DNA of 64,000 bases from SZUA-442 sp963753185 (GTDB lineage Bacteria > Actinomycetota > Acidimicrobiia > Spongiisociales > UBA5794): contig CAVWBO010000007.1 in the NCBI GenBank assembly GCA_963753185.1, positions 310,001 through 374,000 on the forward strand. The letters run 5' to 3'. This document shows positions 8,923 through 17,004 of the stretch, piece by piece. Position 1 is the stretch's first letter, and each line of letters opens with the position of its first letter. Under the pieces are notes generated by a model. It had not been told where the DNA came from, did not search any database, and worked only from the letters and a program-made list of their open reading frames with translations. Made by a program: the position numbers and the translations under genes.

Positions 8923-9262
8923 CTGCGACCTCCCGGGCGACGTCCTCACGTGCGAAGTCGAGACGTCGGACGACCGGGTCTCCGGAACCGCAGAGATCGA
9001 CGTGAGCTGCGAACTCACCGAGACCGGTGACACGACCATCGGTGACTGCTCTGGCCCTGCGACCTACACGAACGAAGGCGGCACCTGGGAAGGGACCTGT
9101 GAGGGCACCACCACATGGAGTACTTCAGAGCCCGCCCATGTGCACATCTTCGATTGCACCTACCGTGGCACCGGCGAATACACGGGTCTCGTCTACCGAG
9201 AACACCTCGAAGGCACGGACTACCCCTGGACGATCACCGGGACGATCGAGCCGGTCCAGTAG
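8783..9262 (+). CDS. small secreted lipoprotein
   Basis: 159 residues with the same signal peptide and Thr linker as the preceding gene (one residue different in the first 20). A distinct Cys-rich C-terminal domain of about 110 residues follows, from CDLPGDVLTCEVETSDD to the end. Six cysteines beyond the lipobox suggest disulfides outside the membrane. It is the likely original owner of the signal peptide copied into the chimeric gene. Function not recognised. Ribosome site GAAGGTG. Confidence 0.8.
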   Translation: MRRLLLLLLPLVVVIAASCGSDSTETTATDATTTTSTTVEVTGSTGLCDLPGDVLTCEVETSDDRVSGTAEIDVSCELTETGDTTIGDCSGPATYTNEGGTWEGTCEGTTTWSTSEPAHVHIFDCTYRGTGEYTGLVYREHLEGTDYPWTITGTIEPVQ

Positions 9263-9403
9263 TCACCTGCAAACCCGCGGGCGCAGCAGCACCGAAGGAT
9301 GAGCAACAGCTCATACGTTCTGTCGTTCTGTGCTCAGCCGGGCATCTTCCGGACGAGGGAGACCGGATGGACGTGGGCAGCGATACCTCGCCCGCGTCCA
9401 AGG

Positions 9404-10213
9404 TCATGGCAAGGCGGGGCAGACGACTCCGTCGGTGTCGTGCTCCAGTACTGGCACCACACCGTGACTGGCAACGTACTGGTCAAACCACGTCTGCGCC
9501 TCGACCTGGGACAAGAAGTCCTCGCAGGTTCGGGTTGATCCGTCCTCAGGGGCGACGGCGCCGGACGTCGTCTCCGGCACGGTCGTCTGCTGGTCCACGT
9601 CGGGTGGCTCCTCTCCGACCGGGTCGAACACGTCGGCCGTTGCGGAGTCCTCGTCTGCGGAAGTGCATTCGCCGAAGCAGCCAACGCTTGCGGCCGACGC
9701 TCCCACCGAGACGCGGTCAACGTGCCATGCACCAGAACCGGTGATCGAGACCAGCGAGGTCAGGAGCCGACCGAGGAACGGGATCCGGGCACGTTGAATT
9801 CCGACGACGTCGACGCTCAGCCCATCCCAGTCATCGGCGACATCGTTCGCATCACCCATTGTGGTGAACGTGCCGTCGTCGCTGACCGACACGATGCGAT
9901 GCGTGACCACCGTCCCGCCTACGTCGAGGGTGACGACCATACCCGCCTCGAGTGCGGCTGGTGGCCGCGTGAGGACGATTGCGTCACCGGCCTCGATGGC
10001 GGGGAACATCGATCCGCCCTCGATCGCGACAATGCGATACCACCGGTTGTCAACCAGTCCGTAGGCCACGAAGAGGACGAGGACGACCGCCAGCACGACG
10101 AGTGCATCAACGACGCGGATCGCCAACGGCTGGACCCGCCTTCGTCCCGCCGCCCGCTCGTCGCGGACCTCACGGAGGGCCCGCTGGAACACGGGATCTG
10201 ATTCGTAGCTCAT
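9404..10213 (-). CDS. sipW: SipW-type signal peptidase I with Cys-rich tail
   Basis: Membrane serine peptidase that removes signal peptides. The 269-residue protein has one N-terminal membrane helix (VVDALVVLAVVLVLFVAYGL), the catalytic serine in EGGSMFPAI and a histidine in THRIVSV where bacterial type-I enzymes carry lysine. That Ser-His arrangement marks the ER/archaeal/SipW subtype. A second hydrophobic stretch follows near residue 140. The last 45 residues (CEDFLSQVEAQTWF, then DTDGVVCPA) resemble an Excalibur calcium-binding module, an unusual tail for a signal peptidase. It lies downstream of a gene whose N-terminus looks like a SipW-dependent signal peptide. The gene's 3' flank (9323-9364) holds a worn R2 fragment. 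Confidence 0.88.
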   Translation of the reverse strand: MSYESDPVFQRALREVRDERAAGRRRVQPLAIRVVDALVVLAVVLVLFVAYGLVDNRWYRIVAIEGGSMFPAIEAGDAIVLTRPPAALEAGMVVTLDVGGTVVTHRIVSVSDDGTFTTMGDANDVADDWDGLSVDVVGIQRARIPFLGRLLTSLVSITGSGAWHVDRVSVGASAASVGCFGECTSADEDSATADVFDPVGEEPPDVDQQTTVPETTSGAVAPEDGSTRTCEDFLSQVEAQTWFDQYVASHGVVPVLEHDTDGVVCPALP

Positions 10214-10233
10214 CGAATCACCATGCGCCGGCG

Positions 10234-10267
10234 CTCACTCCCATCCCGTCTCGCGGGAGGGAGTGAG
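10234..10267 (-). other. intercistronic stem-loop
   Basis: CTCACTCCC, A, TCCCG, loop TCTCG, CGGGAGGGAGTGAG: a 14-bp stem with one bulged A. It lies between the surface-protein gene and the signal-peptidase gene on the minus strand. There is no T-tract, so it may attenuate or stabilise the upstream message rather than terminate transcription. Confidence 0.5.
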
Positions 10268-10300
10268 TCCAGCCTTCCTTGATGAGTCAGTCGGATGTAC

Positions 10301-10915
10301 TCACTCCGCCCAACCCGGGTTCTCCGGCTGCGTCGCGTCGATCACGATGTCGAAGGTCGCGTTTCCACCCTGCAGGTCGTTGCCCGCCGTCGGATCGAGG
10401 TAGAAGGCGAACCGATAACAGTGTGTCTCGTTGACGGCGAGATAGTCGCCCGTGTAGTAGTCGTTGTCCATGCTCGTGAAGGTGAGGCCGCTCAGTGGTC
10501 CGTCGTAGATGGTGCCCTTCACGAACCCGAGGTCGTAACCGACACACGCCCCGTACTCGACCTGGACCTTCAGCGCGGCCCAGAATCCGGCTGTGCTCGC
10601 GGTCTTGGATGCCGTGTACCGGTACTTCACGTCGAGTGTCGACGCCGGTGTCGGCTTGTTCTGGACGCTGATCATGACCTTGTCCGACAGCGCGCCAGGG
10701 GCCAGGTTCTCCACTGACAGCTCAACACCCGTGGGGTCGTAGTAGGTCACAGGACCGCCTGGAGGTCCGACCTCGGCGCGGATGTCGAGGGTCGCCCCCG
10801 TGGCGCTGATCGGTACGGTGGATCCGTCCGTGAACCATGCTGCGGACCCGATGACGCCGAAAGCGGCGACGGCCAGAAGGCCCAGGGCCAACAGCAAATA
10901 GAGTGCTTTGCGCAC
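10301..10915 (-). CDS. SipW-dependent-type surface protein (TasA/CalY-like)
   Basis: 204 residues. The N-terminus LLLALGLLAVAAFGVIGSAA, then WFTD, is the hallmark of SipW-dependent signal peptides. The mature part is a beta-rich domain with the statement-like segments ELSVENLAPGALSD and CYRFAFYLDPTAG, as in TasA/CalY fibre proteins. With the SipW-type peptidase directly downstream on the same strand it forms a plausible exported-fibre operon. The start ATG at 10915 is preceded by AAAGGTG. The fibre role is inferred from neighbourhood and signal peptide, not from a strong domain match. Confidence 0.75.
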   Translation of the reverse strand: MRKALYLLLALGLLAVAAFGVIGSAAWFTDGSTVPISATGATLDIRAEVGPPGGPVTYYDPTGVELSVENLAPGALSDKVMISVQNKPTPASTLDVKYRYTASKTASTAGFWAALKVQVEYGACVGYDLGFVKGTIYDGPLSGLTFTSMDNDYYTGDYLAVNETHCYRFAFYLDPTAGNDLQGGNATFDIVIDATQPENPGWAE

Positions 10916-11305
10916 GATGCCTCACCTTTCTGCTCGTGCGGCTCGAGATGCCTCACGTGGTGCAACGCACTCGGCAGGAGTTCCCGTCGTGCCAGCGCAA
11001 AGCCCTGAAGTCGCTGAAACGTCTGTGCCCGATGGGTCATGGATCCCGTGGGCCGATGACCTGTGACCCACGATCCACCCTGCAACCTCTCCAGCGTATT
11101 CCCCTGAACCCACGTCAGGGGATAGATCCGTAGTTCTTGACTCCGTAATCATCTGCCAAAGGACGAGCACGAACAAGAACACGAGAAGTTGCCCGTCGGG
11201 GTGTTCCGTGGAGGAAGGGGCGGCGCCGTGGCCTGCTCGAATTGAGGTGGGCTTCAGGGCACATGCCCCTGATCGGCTGGACCTGACCGGAGGACGTCCG
11301 TGGGA
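10916..11305. other. 390-bp intergenic stretch
   Basis: No gene seen. It holds the promoter region of the minus-strand surface-protein gene and the 3' flank of dinB. A 7-bp hairpin (CCCCTGA, ACCCACG, TCAGGGG) occupies 11101-11121, and a longer imperfect dyad around ATCCCGTGGGCC lies near 11043. I could not fold either into a known riboswitch. Confidence 0.4.
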
Positions 11306-12607
11306 TCAGCTCTCCAGGTCGGGGTCCCACTCGTAGACGGGGGCGTCCTCGTCGACGTAGTCGGGGATCCGCTCGCCATCGGGCGTCATGACCTCGGAGA
11401 GGCCGTCGGAGAACGTCGTCCTTCCCGAGAACAGGTCGCTGCCGTGGCTGATCGCCGCCCTTCCGTACTTGCGCCGCAACACGTCGACGGAGTCGTCGAG
11501 TGCCCGGTACTCGATCTCCCGGGGGCTGCCACCGGTCGGGACCGCGTCGTCCACGCCCATCGACAGCTGCATGGGTTCGCCTACGGCGAGGCCCGAGGTC
11601 GAGATTCCGATGAGGGACGTCTCGACGCCGGGGAACTCGTCGACCACCTTGCCGAGCAACAGGCACGCCACCTCGAAGACTGCGCCCGTCGACGCCGTCG
11701 GCGTCGGCATGGTGGCCGCCCTCGTGACCGCAGACAGGTCCCCGAAGCGGACCCGCACGGTGACGGTGCGTGCGGTGCGATTCTTCGCCCTGAGCCGTTC
11801 GCAGACACGGTCGGTCAGGCGTTGCAGGATCGGAGTGAGCTCCTCGAACGTGCGGACCTTGGAACGGATCGCACTCTGGGCACCGACAGACTTCGCCCTC
11901 CGCTCACGGGACACCGGACGGGGGTCGAGGTTGTTGGCCAGGGCATGGAGGTGCCCTGCGGCCCCCGGACCAAGGCGGGCTCGAAGCGTGTCGAGGGGCG
12001 TCGTCGCCAGCTCCCCGATGGTCATGATCCCGAGCTCGGCGAGTCGCCTCTCGGTGACCGGTCCGACTCCCCACAGGTACGACACGGCCAGCGGATGCAG
12101 GAACTCGATCTCGAGCCCCGGCTGGACGACGATGAGGCCGTCGGGTTTCGCGACCTGCGAGGCGATCTTGGAGAGGAACTTGCGCGTCGACGCACCGACC
12201 GACACGGTCAGTCCGGTCTCCGCACTCACCCTCGCCCTGATCGCCTCGGCGATGTCCCTCGGCGAACCGAACAGGTGCTCGGAACCGGTGACGTCGAGGA
12301 ACGCCTCATCGATGGAGATGCCTTCCACCTTCGGGGTGAACGACTCGAAGATGCCGAAGACCGTGCGCGAGTACTCCGTGTAGGCGCCGAACGTGCCATC
12401 GACCTCGAGGAGCTGTGGGCACCGTGCCCGTGCGTCGACCATCCGCATCCCGCCACGCACGCCGAACGCCCGGGCCTCGTAGGTGCACGACAACACGACT
12501 CCGGAGCCGACGGCGACCGGCTTTCCCCTCAGGCTCGGGTCCTCGAGCACGGCGACGGCGGCGTAGAAGGCGTCAAGATCCGCATGCAGGATCCCCGGGG
12601 TTTCCAT
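11306..12607 (-). CDS. dinB: DNA polymerase IV (Y-family translesion polymerase)
   Basis: Error-prone lesion-bypass polymerase of 433 residues. The catalytic acidic residues lie in ILHADLDAFYAAVAVLED near the N-terminus and in SIDEAFLDVTGSEHLFG near residue 100. The thumb helix-hairpin-helix LWGVGPVTERRLAELGI and the C-terminal little-finger domain follow. The acidic extreme C-terminus (EDAPVYEWDPDLES) is not a typical clamp-binding motif. A perfect inverted repeat lies nine bases before the start codon. The 537-codon frame on the other strand is a shadow. Confidence 0.93.
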   Translation of the reverse strand: METPGILHADLDAFYAAVAVLEDPSLRGKPVAVGSGVVLSCTYEARAFGVRGGMRMVDARARCPQLLEVDGTFGAYTEYSRTVFGIFESFTPKVEGISIDEAFLDVTGSEHLFGSPRDIAEAIRARVSAETGLTVSVGASTRKFLSKIASQVAKPDGLIVVQPGLEIEFLHPLAVSYLWGVGPVTERRLAELGIMTIGELATTPLDTLRARLGPGAAGHLHALANNLDPRPVSRERRAKSVGAQSAIRSKVRTFEELTPILQRLTDRVCERLRAKNRTARTVTVRVRFGDLSAVTRAATMPTPTASTGAVFEVACLLLGKVVDEFPGVETSLIGISTSGLAVGEPMQLSMGVDDAVPTGGSPREIEYRALDDSVDVLRRKYGRAAISHGSDLFSGRTTFSDGLSEVMTPDGERIPDYVDEDAPVYEWDPDLES

Positions 12608-12616
12608 CGCCCCATG

Positions 12617-12636
12617 GTGTCACACCACTGTGACAC
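12617..12636 (-). promoter_or_regulatory. candidate operator of dinB
   Basis: GTGTCACA-CCAC-TGTGACAC is a perfect 8-4-8 inverted repeat whose edge is nine bases from the dinB start codon. A repressor bound there would block translation start or the promoter. It does not match the actinobacterial or Gram-positive LexA box (centred on GAAC-N4-GTTC), so a different regulator would be needed. Confidence 0.55.
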
Positions 12637-12651
12637 GTCGTGCACTGATGA

Positions 12652-12707
12652 CCGTTCTTGCGTAACTGAGTTCCACCCATGGGTGGAACTCAGTTACGCA
12701 AGAACGG
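12652..12707. repeat. 56-bp perfect palindrome, copy 1
   Basis: A perfect, spacerless palindrome with arms of 28 bp, centred on CCCATGGG. The left arm starts CCGTTCTTGCGTAACTGAG. It is followed by GGGAGAGAGGGGGTGCGAAG, which is also conserved after the second copy at 17279-17334. The copies differ at one position in each arm (A to G, T to C), so complementarity is kept. Here it lies between divergently arranged dinB and the toxin gene's 3' end. Confidence 0.95.
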
Positions 12708-12778
12708 GAGAGAGGGGGTGCGAAGCGTCCCGCATGGCATCACCGGTCCGACTCAGTGTCCGCGACGAAGTCGGGCGA

Positions 12779-13153
12779 TCAGGACTTCTCGACATTCCTG
12801 CGCAGCCAAGCGTCGATCGCCCTCCACTCGAGGTCACCTGCCACCATCAGGCCGATGATGATCTGGTGATGCTCGGTGGAGTCACCACCAAGCTCGAGGC
12901 CGTTCATTCGTAGGTGCACATCGGCTGCAGCAACAGCTGTTCGCTTGATCCCGTCGAGGAACGGGTGGTTCTGAATCAGGCTCTCGAGGAGTGCGGCTGC
13001 CTCGCCGATTGCGTCGTCGTAGTAGCCCGTCTGCGGCCTGAAGACAACTGACTCGAGAGCACCGAGGTCGCGAACACCATCGGTGCCTCCGAACTTGTCG
13101 ATCACGAGGGTATGGATGGCGAGGACTTCGACGACCGTGAGGTACTCCGTCAC
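12779..13153 (-). CDS. doc: Doc-type toxin (Fic fold)
   Basis: 124 residues from the GTG at 13153, which shares one base with the antitoxin stop, so the pair is coupled. Doc toxins phosphorylate elongation factor Tu. The Fic motif region reads HPFLDGIKRTA; the family norm is HxFxDGNKR, so the asparagine is replaced by isoleucine while H, F, D, G, K and R are kept. The N-terminal VVEVLAIHTLVIDKFGG and the internal LESVVFRPQTGYY are typical of Doc. Whether the Asn-to-Ile change weakens activity cannot be told here. A longer upstream frame is not needed. Confidence 0.9.
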   Translation of the reverse strand: MTEYLTVVEVLAIHTLVIDKFGGTDGVRDLGALESVVFRPQTGYYDDAIGEAAALLESLIQNHPFLDGIKRTAVAAADVHLRMNGLELGGDSTEHHQIIIGLMVAGDLEWRAIDAWLRRNVEKS

Positions 13154-13374
13154 TACTTCGCGAGTTCCTCGTAGAGCTTGCGATGCCGGGCGATGGAAGC
13201 CTTCGCATGGGCGATGACCTCGGGTCGGGGCACGGCGCCCTTCTTCCGTTCCACCCACTCGACCAGAGCCTCGTCGAGAACGGTCTGGAATTGCCTGCCC
13301 TCTTCGGCCGCCAGCCTCCGGACCTCGTCGAGAAGCTCAGGTCGTGCCTGGGATGAGAATTCCTGCAGTGTCAT
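13153..13374 (-). CDS. antitoxin of the Doc pair
   Basis: About 73 residues if translation starts at MTLQEFSSQ (ATG at 13374). Upstream in-frame ATGs at 13392 and 13395 fall inside the double palindrome that looks like the operator, so the later start is preferred. The N-terminal half resembles a short ribbon-helix-helix or Phd-like DNA-binding element (ARPELLDEVRRLAAEEGR, then FQTVLDEALVEWVERK). The C-terminal basic tail (HAKASIARHRKLYEELAK) probably folds over the toxin. The arrangement antitoxin then toxin with one-base overlap is standard. Confidence 0.82.
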   Translation of the reverse strand: MTLQEFSSQARPELLDEVRRLAAEEGRQFQTVLDEALVEWVERKKGAVPRPEVIAHAKASIARHRKLYEELAK

Positions 13375-13380
13375 GGTCGA

Positions 13381-13398
13381 ATCATGATCCATCATGAT
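13381..13398. promoter_or_regulatory. double ATCATGAT operator of the toxin-antitoxin genes
   Basis: Two copies of the self-complementary octamer ATCATGAT separated by two bases lie just upstream of the preferred antitoxin start. Tandem palindromes in this position are what Phd/RHH antitoxins bind to repress their own operon. Confidence 0.55.
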
Positions 13399-13550
13399 GA
13401 GGCTTGACTCCGAGCATCGCAGTCCGATCAGCCTTCGTCACCAGAGTCACGACGTACTCACGAAATGCCTTCCCCCAGCACGAACCGCCAGCAACAGGCG
13501 GGACCATGGGTACCGTCCCCGTTCCCGAGTCCGGCGCCCCGGCACGTTCA

Positions 13551-14723
13551 CTACGCGAGGACGGTCGTGCCGTCGAACATGCGGTCCGGACGGAGCTCGA
13601 CAAGCGCTGTGTCGTCCTGAGGTGTCGCGGCCCCGGTCACGAGCCGGGCGAGGCAGCGCCCGATGCCGGGGCCGAGCATGAAGCCCTGCCCGCACATGCC
13701 GGCTGCCACCAGGTGCCCCTCGGGTCCGCACCAGCCGACCAGCGGGGACCCGTCGGGGGTCATCGGGTACAGGCCGCGCCATGTCCGGCGGATCTTCAGG
13801 TGGCTGAGGCGTGGCAACAGCCCGACGATGCGGGCGGAGGCCTCGGGGAGGAAGTCGGACCGCACACGCCTGTCGACGCCGGGTTCGGGGGGTTGGGGAG
13901 CGATCGAGAAGAGCACCTGGCCGGTGGCGCTCTGGTAGAGGTACACGTTCTTCGATCTCGGCCCAGGTCGGAGATCCACGACCATCGGATCGAGGAACCG
14001 ATCCACAGCCTCCGTGACACCGGCCTCGTGGCCCTCGGGCGTGACGGCCAGGTCGACGCCGACCATGCGGGCAACGGCCGGGGCGTCGGCTCCAGCGGCG
14101 TTCACCACCAGCGGCACCGCGTACTCACCTACCGGGGTCACGACACCTGCCACCCTGTCTCCGCTGAGGTGGATCGCCGTCACCGGCTCGCCGAAGTGGA
14201 ACCGTGCCCCTGCTCGCTCCGCCCAGACCCTGAACGCCTGCACGGCCCGAAGCGGTGACGCCGAGCCGTCACCGGGCGAGAACGTCCCGCCCAGGAGGCC
14301 GTCATTGTTGATCCCTGGGGCCAGCTCCGCAACCCGGTCGGGTCCGACCCAGTCGATGTCGAGTCCGGCGTCGCGCTGGGTGCCGACCACGGCCCGCAGG
14401 GCCGCGGCATCGTCATCCCGGTACGCGACGAACAGGTACCCGCCCCTGCGCCACTCGATGTCATCGCCGCGCTCCTCCCGCCACCCCGCGAACACGTCGA
14501 TGGACTCGAGGCACAGCGCCGCCTTGGCGGGCTCGGAATGTGTCGCCCTGATGCCCCCGATGGCCGCCCGGTTGTCCCCGCGGCCGGGGGACGGACCGGG
14601 GTCGAACACGCCTACGGACATCCCCGCCTCGGCGAGGGACAAGGCGATCGGAGTCCCCACCGATCCTGACCCGATGACAACGGCGTCGTAGCCCCTGTTC
14701 ACCGATATGTCCCCCGCGCTCAC
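13551..14723 (-). CDS. FAD-dependent amine/amino-acid dehydrogenase, beta subunit (SoxB-like)
   Basis: 390 residues from the GTG at 14723, which overlaps the upstream stop in the arrangement GTGA. N-terminal FAD-binding GxGxxG (VVIGSGSVGTPIALSLAEAG), the DAO-family loop with HSEPAKAALCLES, and the C-terminal AAGMCGQGFMLGPGIGR are features of sarcosine oxidase beta and D-hydroxyproline/opine dehydrogenase catalytic subunits. It should oxidise a secondary amine or amino acid, passing electrons to the alpha subunit encoded upstream. The substrate cannot be told. The longer frame starting at 14978 lies within the upstream gene. Confidence 0.88.
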   Translation of the reverse strand: MSAGDISVNRGYDAVVIGSGSVGTPIALSLAEAGMSVGVFDPGPSPGRGDNRAAIGGIRATHSEPAKAALCLESIDVFAGWREERGDDIEWRRGGYLFVAYRDDDAAALRAVVGTQRDAGLDIDWVGPDRVAELAPGINNDGLLGGTFSPGDGSASPLRAVQAFRVWAERAGARFHFGEPVTAIHLSGDRVAGVVTPVGEYAVPLVVNAAGADAPAVARMVGVDLAVTPEGHEAGVTEAVDRFLDPMVVDLRPGPRSKNVYLYQSATGQVLFSIAPQPPEPGVDRRVRSDFLPEASARIVGLLPRLSHLKIRRTWRGLYPMTPDGSPLVGWCGPEGHLVAAGMCGQGFMLGPGIGRCLARLVTGAATPQDDTALVELRPDRMFDGTTVLA

Positions 14724-16840
14724 CGGGTGTCCTCCATCGAGCCCCTGGCGAAGATCCCCATCGGGACCTCCACGAACAGGGGACGGTGGGTCGGTGCGGT
14801 GACGGTCGGCGCCTCGATGCCCTCGTCCCGATAGATCTTCGCGATGTGTTCGGGACAGTTCTTCCCACAGCAGGCCCCCATGCAGACCCGCAGGGTGGAC
14901 TTGAGCTCGTTGACGTCCCGGATCCCCGACCGCACGGCGGCCCGCACCGCACCGGCGGTGACGTGCTCGCAGCGGCACACGATCACGTCGTCGGGTGTCT
15001 CACCCACAGGGACGGGTTCGACGGGCGCCAGGTCGGCGGGGTCCTGGACGCGGATCCCGGCAACGAGCGGCGCCGTCTCGGCGGTGGCGCGGATTCGTAC
15101 GAGCAGGGTGTGGTCGAGGCGGCGACGGTCCTTGACGTCGATGACCTCGAAGTGGCCGAGCGGGATGCCGTCACCGTCGGTGGCGAGGACGGTCGACCCC
15201 GGACTCACGTGGCTGGCGTCGAGTTCGAACGGCACGGTCACGAGCGGACGAGCCGGGTCTGCGCGCCTATCCACCAGCGTGATCGCCAACCCCGGACACA
15301 CCGCAACGCACTTCGCGCACCCGGTGCAGCCTTCACCGTTGAACCGTGGAAGACCCCGGATCGGGTCACCGTCCATCTCGATCGCCTGCTGGCGGCACGC
15401 GTCGACGCACGGGTTGCAGGGAATCTCCTGGGTGCATCGCAGCACCGGGAACAGGTCGGATCCGTGGGTGGGGATTCGGTCGACCACCGGACCCGGCCGA
15501 GCCTCGAGGGTGCGCAGGAGATCCTCCCACTCGTCGGGAACCGGTTCGACGTCCCGCCCGAGGCCCGCGACCATCCGCCGGGCCGCGATCCGTCCGCCGA
15601 CAGCGGCAGCGGACGCCTCGGACACCATGGCGGCGTCACCGGCCGTCCACACCGAAAGGCCGCACTCCCTCGCTTCGATGGCGAGCTCGTCGAGCGGGGC
15701 GAGGCCCGCGGCGACCAACACGGCGTCCACGGAGAACGTCCGGGCGGTCGACAGGATCGGATCCCCCCGCTCGTCGACGGCCGCGATGGTGGCGGCCTCG
15801 ACCCGTTCGACGCCGTGGGCGGCGACGATCGTGTGCGACAGGTGGACCGGCACCCCGAGGCGCGCCAGCTTGTCGGCGTGCACGCGGTAGCCGCCCACCT
15901 CGGGCATCAACTCCACGAGGGCCACGACCTCGATACCTGCCTGGAGCGCGTGATAGGCGGCGATCAACCCGACGTTGCCGCCACCGACAAGCAGCAGGCG
16001 CCGGCACGGGACCACGCCATCGCGGTTGAGGAGGGTCTGGAACGCCCCCGCCCCGAACACGCCAGGAAGCGTGTGACCGGGGAACGGAAGCTGGCGTTCC
16101 CTCGCGCCGGTTGCGACCAGGACGGCATCGGGTTCGATGAGCCAGTATCCGCCATGTCGCACCACCCCGATCCGGCGGTCGGCGAAGACACCGACGGCGG
16201 TCGCCTCGGTCCAGACCTCAACGTCGGGATACTGCGCGAGCCGGTCTGTCATCTCGGAGGCGATGTCGAAGCCCCGACGGCCCGCCGATGTGTCCTCCAC
16301 CGATCCGAAGAAGCGATGCGTCTGGACGACCAGCTTCCCACCGAGGGTTGCCTTGTCGTCGATGAGGAGCGTCCCGATCCCCGCCTCCGCGAGTTCCGTC
16401 GCGGCAGCGAGCCCGGCCGGACCGGCACCGATGACGAGGGCTTCGACCTTCCTGACCTCAGTGGGTCCGAGCTGTGGTGCCACCACGTCGAGGGGCAGGG
16501 GCGGTACCTCGTCGGCGGGCATCACCCGCATGCCGTGCCGCACCGGTGTCATGCACGCCTTCACCGCGACGCCGTCCGCTACGACCGTGCACGACCCGCA
16601 CTGGCCGTTTGCACAGAACAGGCCGAGCGGGCTGCCGTCCCTCGGGTGGTGTCCGAACACGGAGACCCCTGCAGCGATGAGGGCCGAGGAGATGACCTCA
16701 CCAGGCAGCGCGACGAGTTCGCGGTGCTGCCAGCGAAACCCGATCGCGGTAGGCGCCGGGATGTCGAGGATCGGGTGTTCGGTGAGCCGGTGGGCACCGG
16801 CGGTCGGCTCTCGGGCCGTTTCGTGTGGGCTGGAATCCAT
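14720..16840 (-). CDS. fused ferredoxin / FAD-NAD oxidoreductase, alpha subunit (SoxA-like)
   Basis: 706 residues from the ATG at 16840 (ribosome site GAGGA). Order of domains: a [2Fe-2S] ferredoxin-like domain with FCANGQCGSCTVVADG; FAD/NAD(P) oxidoreductase with IGAGPAGLAAATELAEAG and a second GGGNVGLIAAYHALQAG; a two-cluster ferredoxin with CTQEIPCNPCVDAC and CTGCAKCVAVCPG; and a BFD-like [2Fe-2S] domain (CRCEHVTAGAVRAAVR, then CMGACCGKNCPEH). This merges pieces that are separate subunits in opine and hydroxyproline dehydrogenases. It should take electrons from the beta subunit and hand them on through the clusters. Upstream, 16900-16956 is an R2 fragment. Confidence 0.88.
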   Translation of the reverse strand: MDSSPHETAREPTAGAHRLTEHPILDIPAPTAIGFRWQHRELVALPGEVISSALIAAGVSVFGHHPRDGSPLGLFCANGQCGSCTVVADGVAVKACMTPVRHGMRVMPADEVPPLPLDVVAPQLGPTEVRKVEALVIGAGPAGLAAATELAEAGIGTLLIDDKATLGGKLVVQTHRFFGSVEDTSAGRRGFDIASEMTDRLAQYPDVEVWTEATAVGVFADRRIGVVRHGGYWLIEPDAVLVATGARERQLPFPGHTLPGVFGAGAFQTLLNRDGVVPCRRLLLVGGGNVGLIAAYHALQAGIEVVALVELMPEVGGYRVHADKLARLGVPVHLSHTIVAAHGVERVEAATIAAVDERGDPILSTARTFSVDAVLVAAGLAPLDELAIEARECGLSVWTAGDAAMVSEASAAAVGGRIAARRMVAGLGRDVEPVPDEWEDLLRTLEARPGPVVDRIPTHGSDLFPVLRCTQEIPCNPCVDACRQQAIEMDGDPIRGLPRFNGEGCTGCAKCVAVCPGLAITLVDRRADPARPLVTVPFELDASHVSPGSTVLATDGDGIPLGHFEVIDVKDRRRLDHTLLVRIRATAETAPLVAGIRVQDPADLAPVEPVPVGETPDDVIVCRCEHVTAGAVRAAVRSGIRDVNELKSTLRVCMGACCGKNCPEHIAKIYRDEGIEAPTVTAPTHRPLFVEVPMGIFARGSMEDTR

Positions 16841-16899
16841 CCCGTCCTCAGGACCTGCCCTCAGGTTAGGCGACCGCCCAGCCACCGGCCGCAATCGGC

Positions 16900-16956
16900 C
16901 CTTCCCAACGGGGGAGACACCCGAACATGCAGATCCTGTAACCAGCGAGAGCGGGC
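16900..16956. repeat. R2 repeat fragment
   Basis: CCCAACGGGGGAGA, then ACCCGAACATGCAGATC and AACCAGCGAGAGC reproduce the last third of the R2 block at 4065-4130 with several substitutions. It lies upstream of the SoxA-like gene. Confidence 0.6.
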
Positions 16957-17004
16957 AACCGCTTCCGAATTGACCCATCTCCCCGTCGGTGTCACAGTTG
17001 AAGG

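Noticed and set aside
10996..11004. CGCAAAGCC string, as in c-di-GMP-I riboswitches
   Set aside because: The GCAAACC hairpin partner and downstream GGC/GCC pairing are not found, and it points away from any plus-strand gene.
11300..12913. 537-codon plus-strand frame opposite dinB (and similar frames opposite thrB and the SoxA-like gene)
   Set aside because: Codon-bias shadows: the protein is low-complexity Arg/Asp/Gly and the other strand carries a clear conserved gene.
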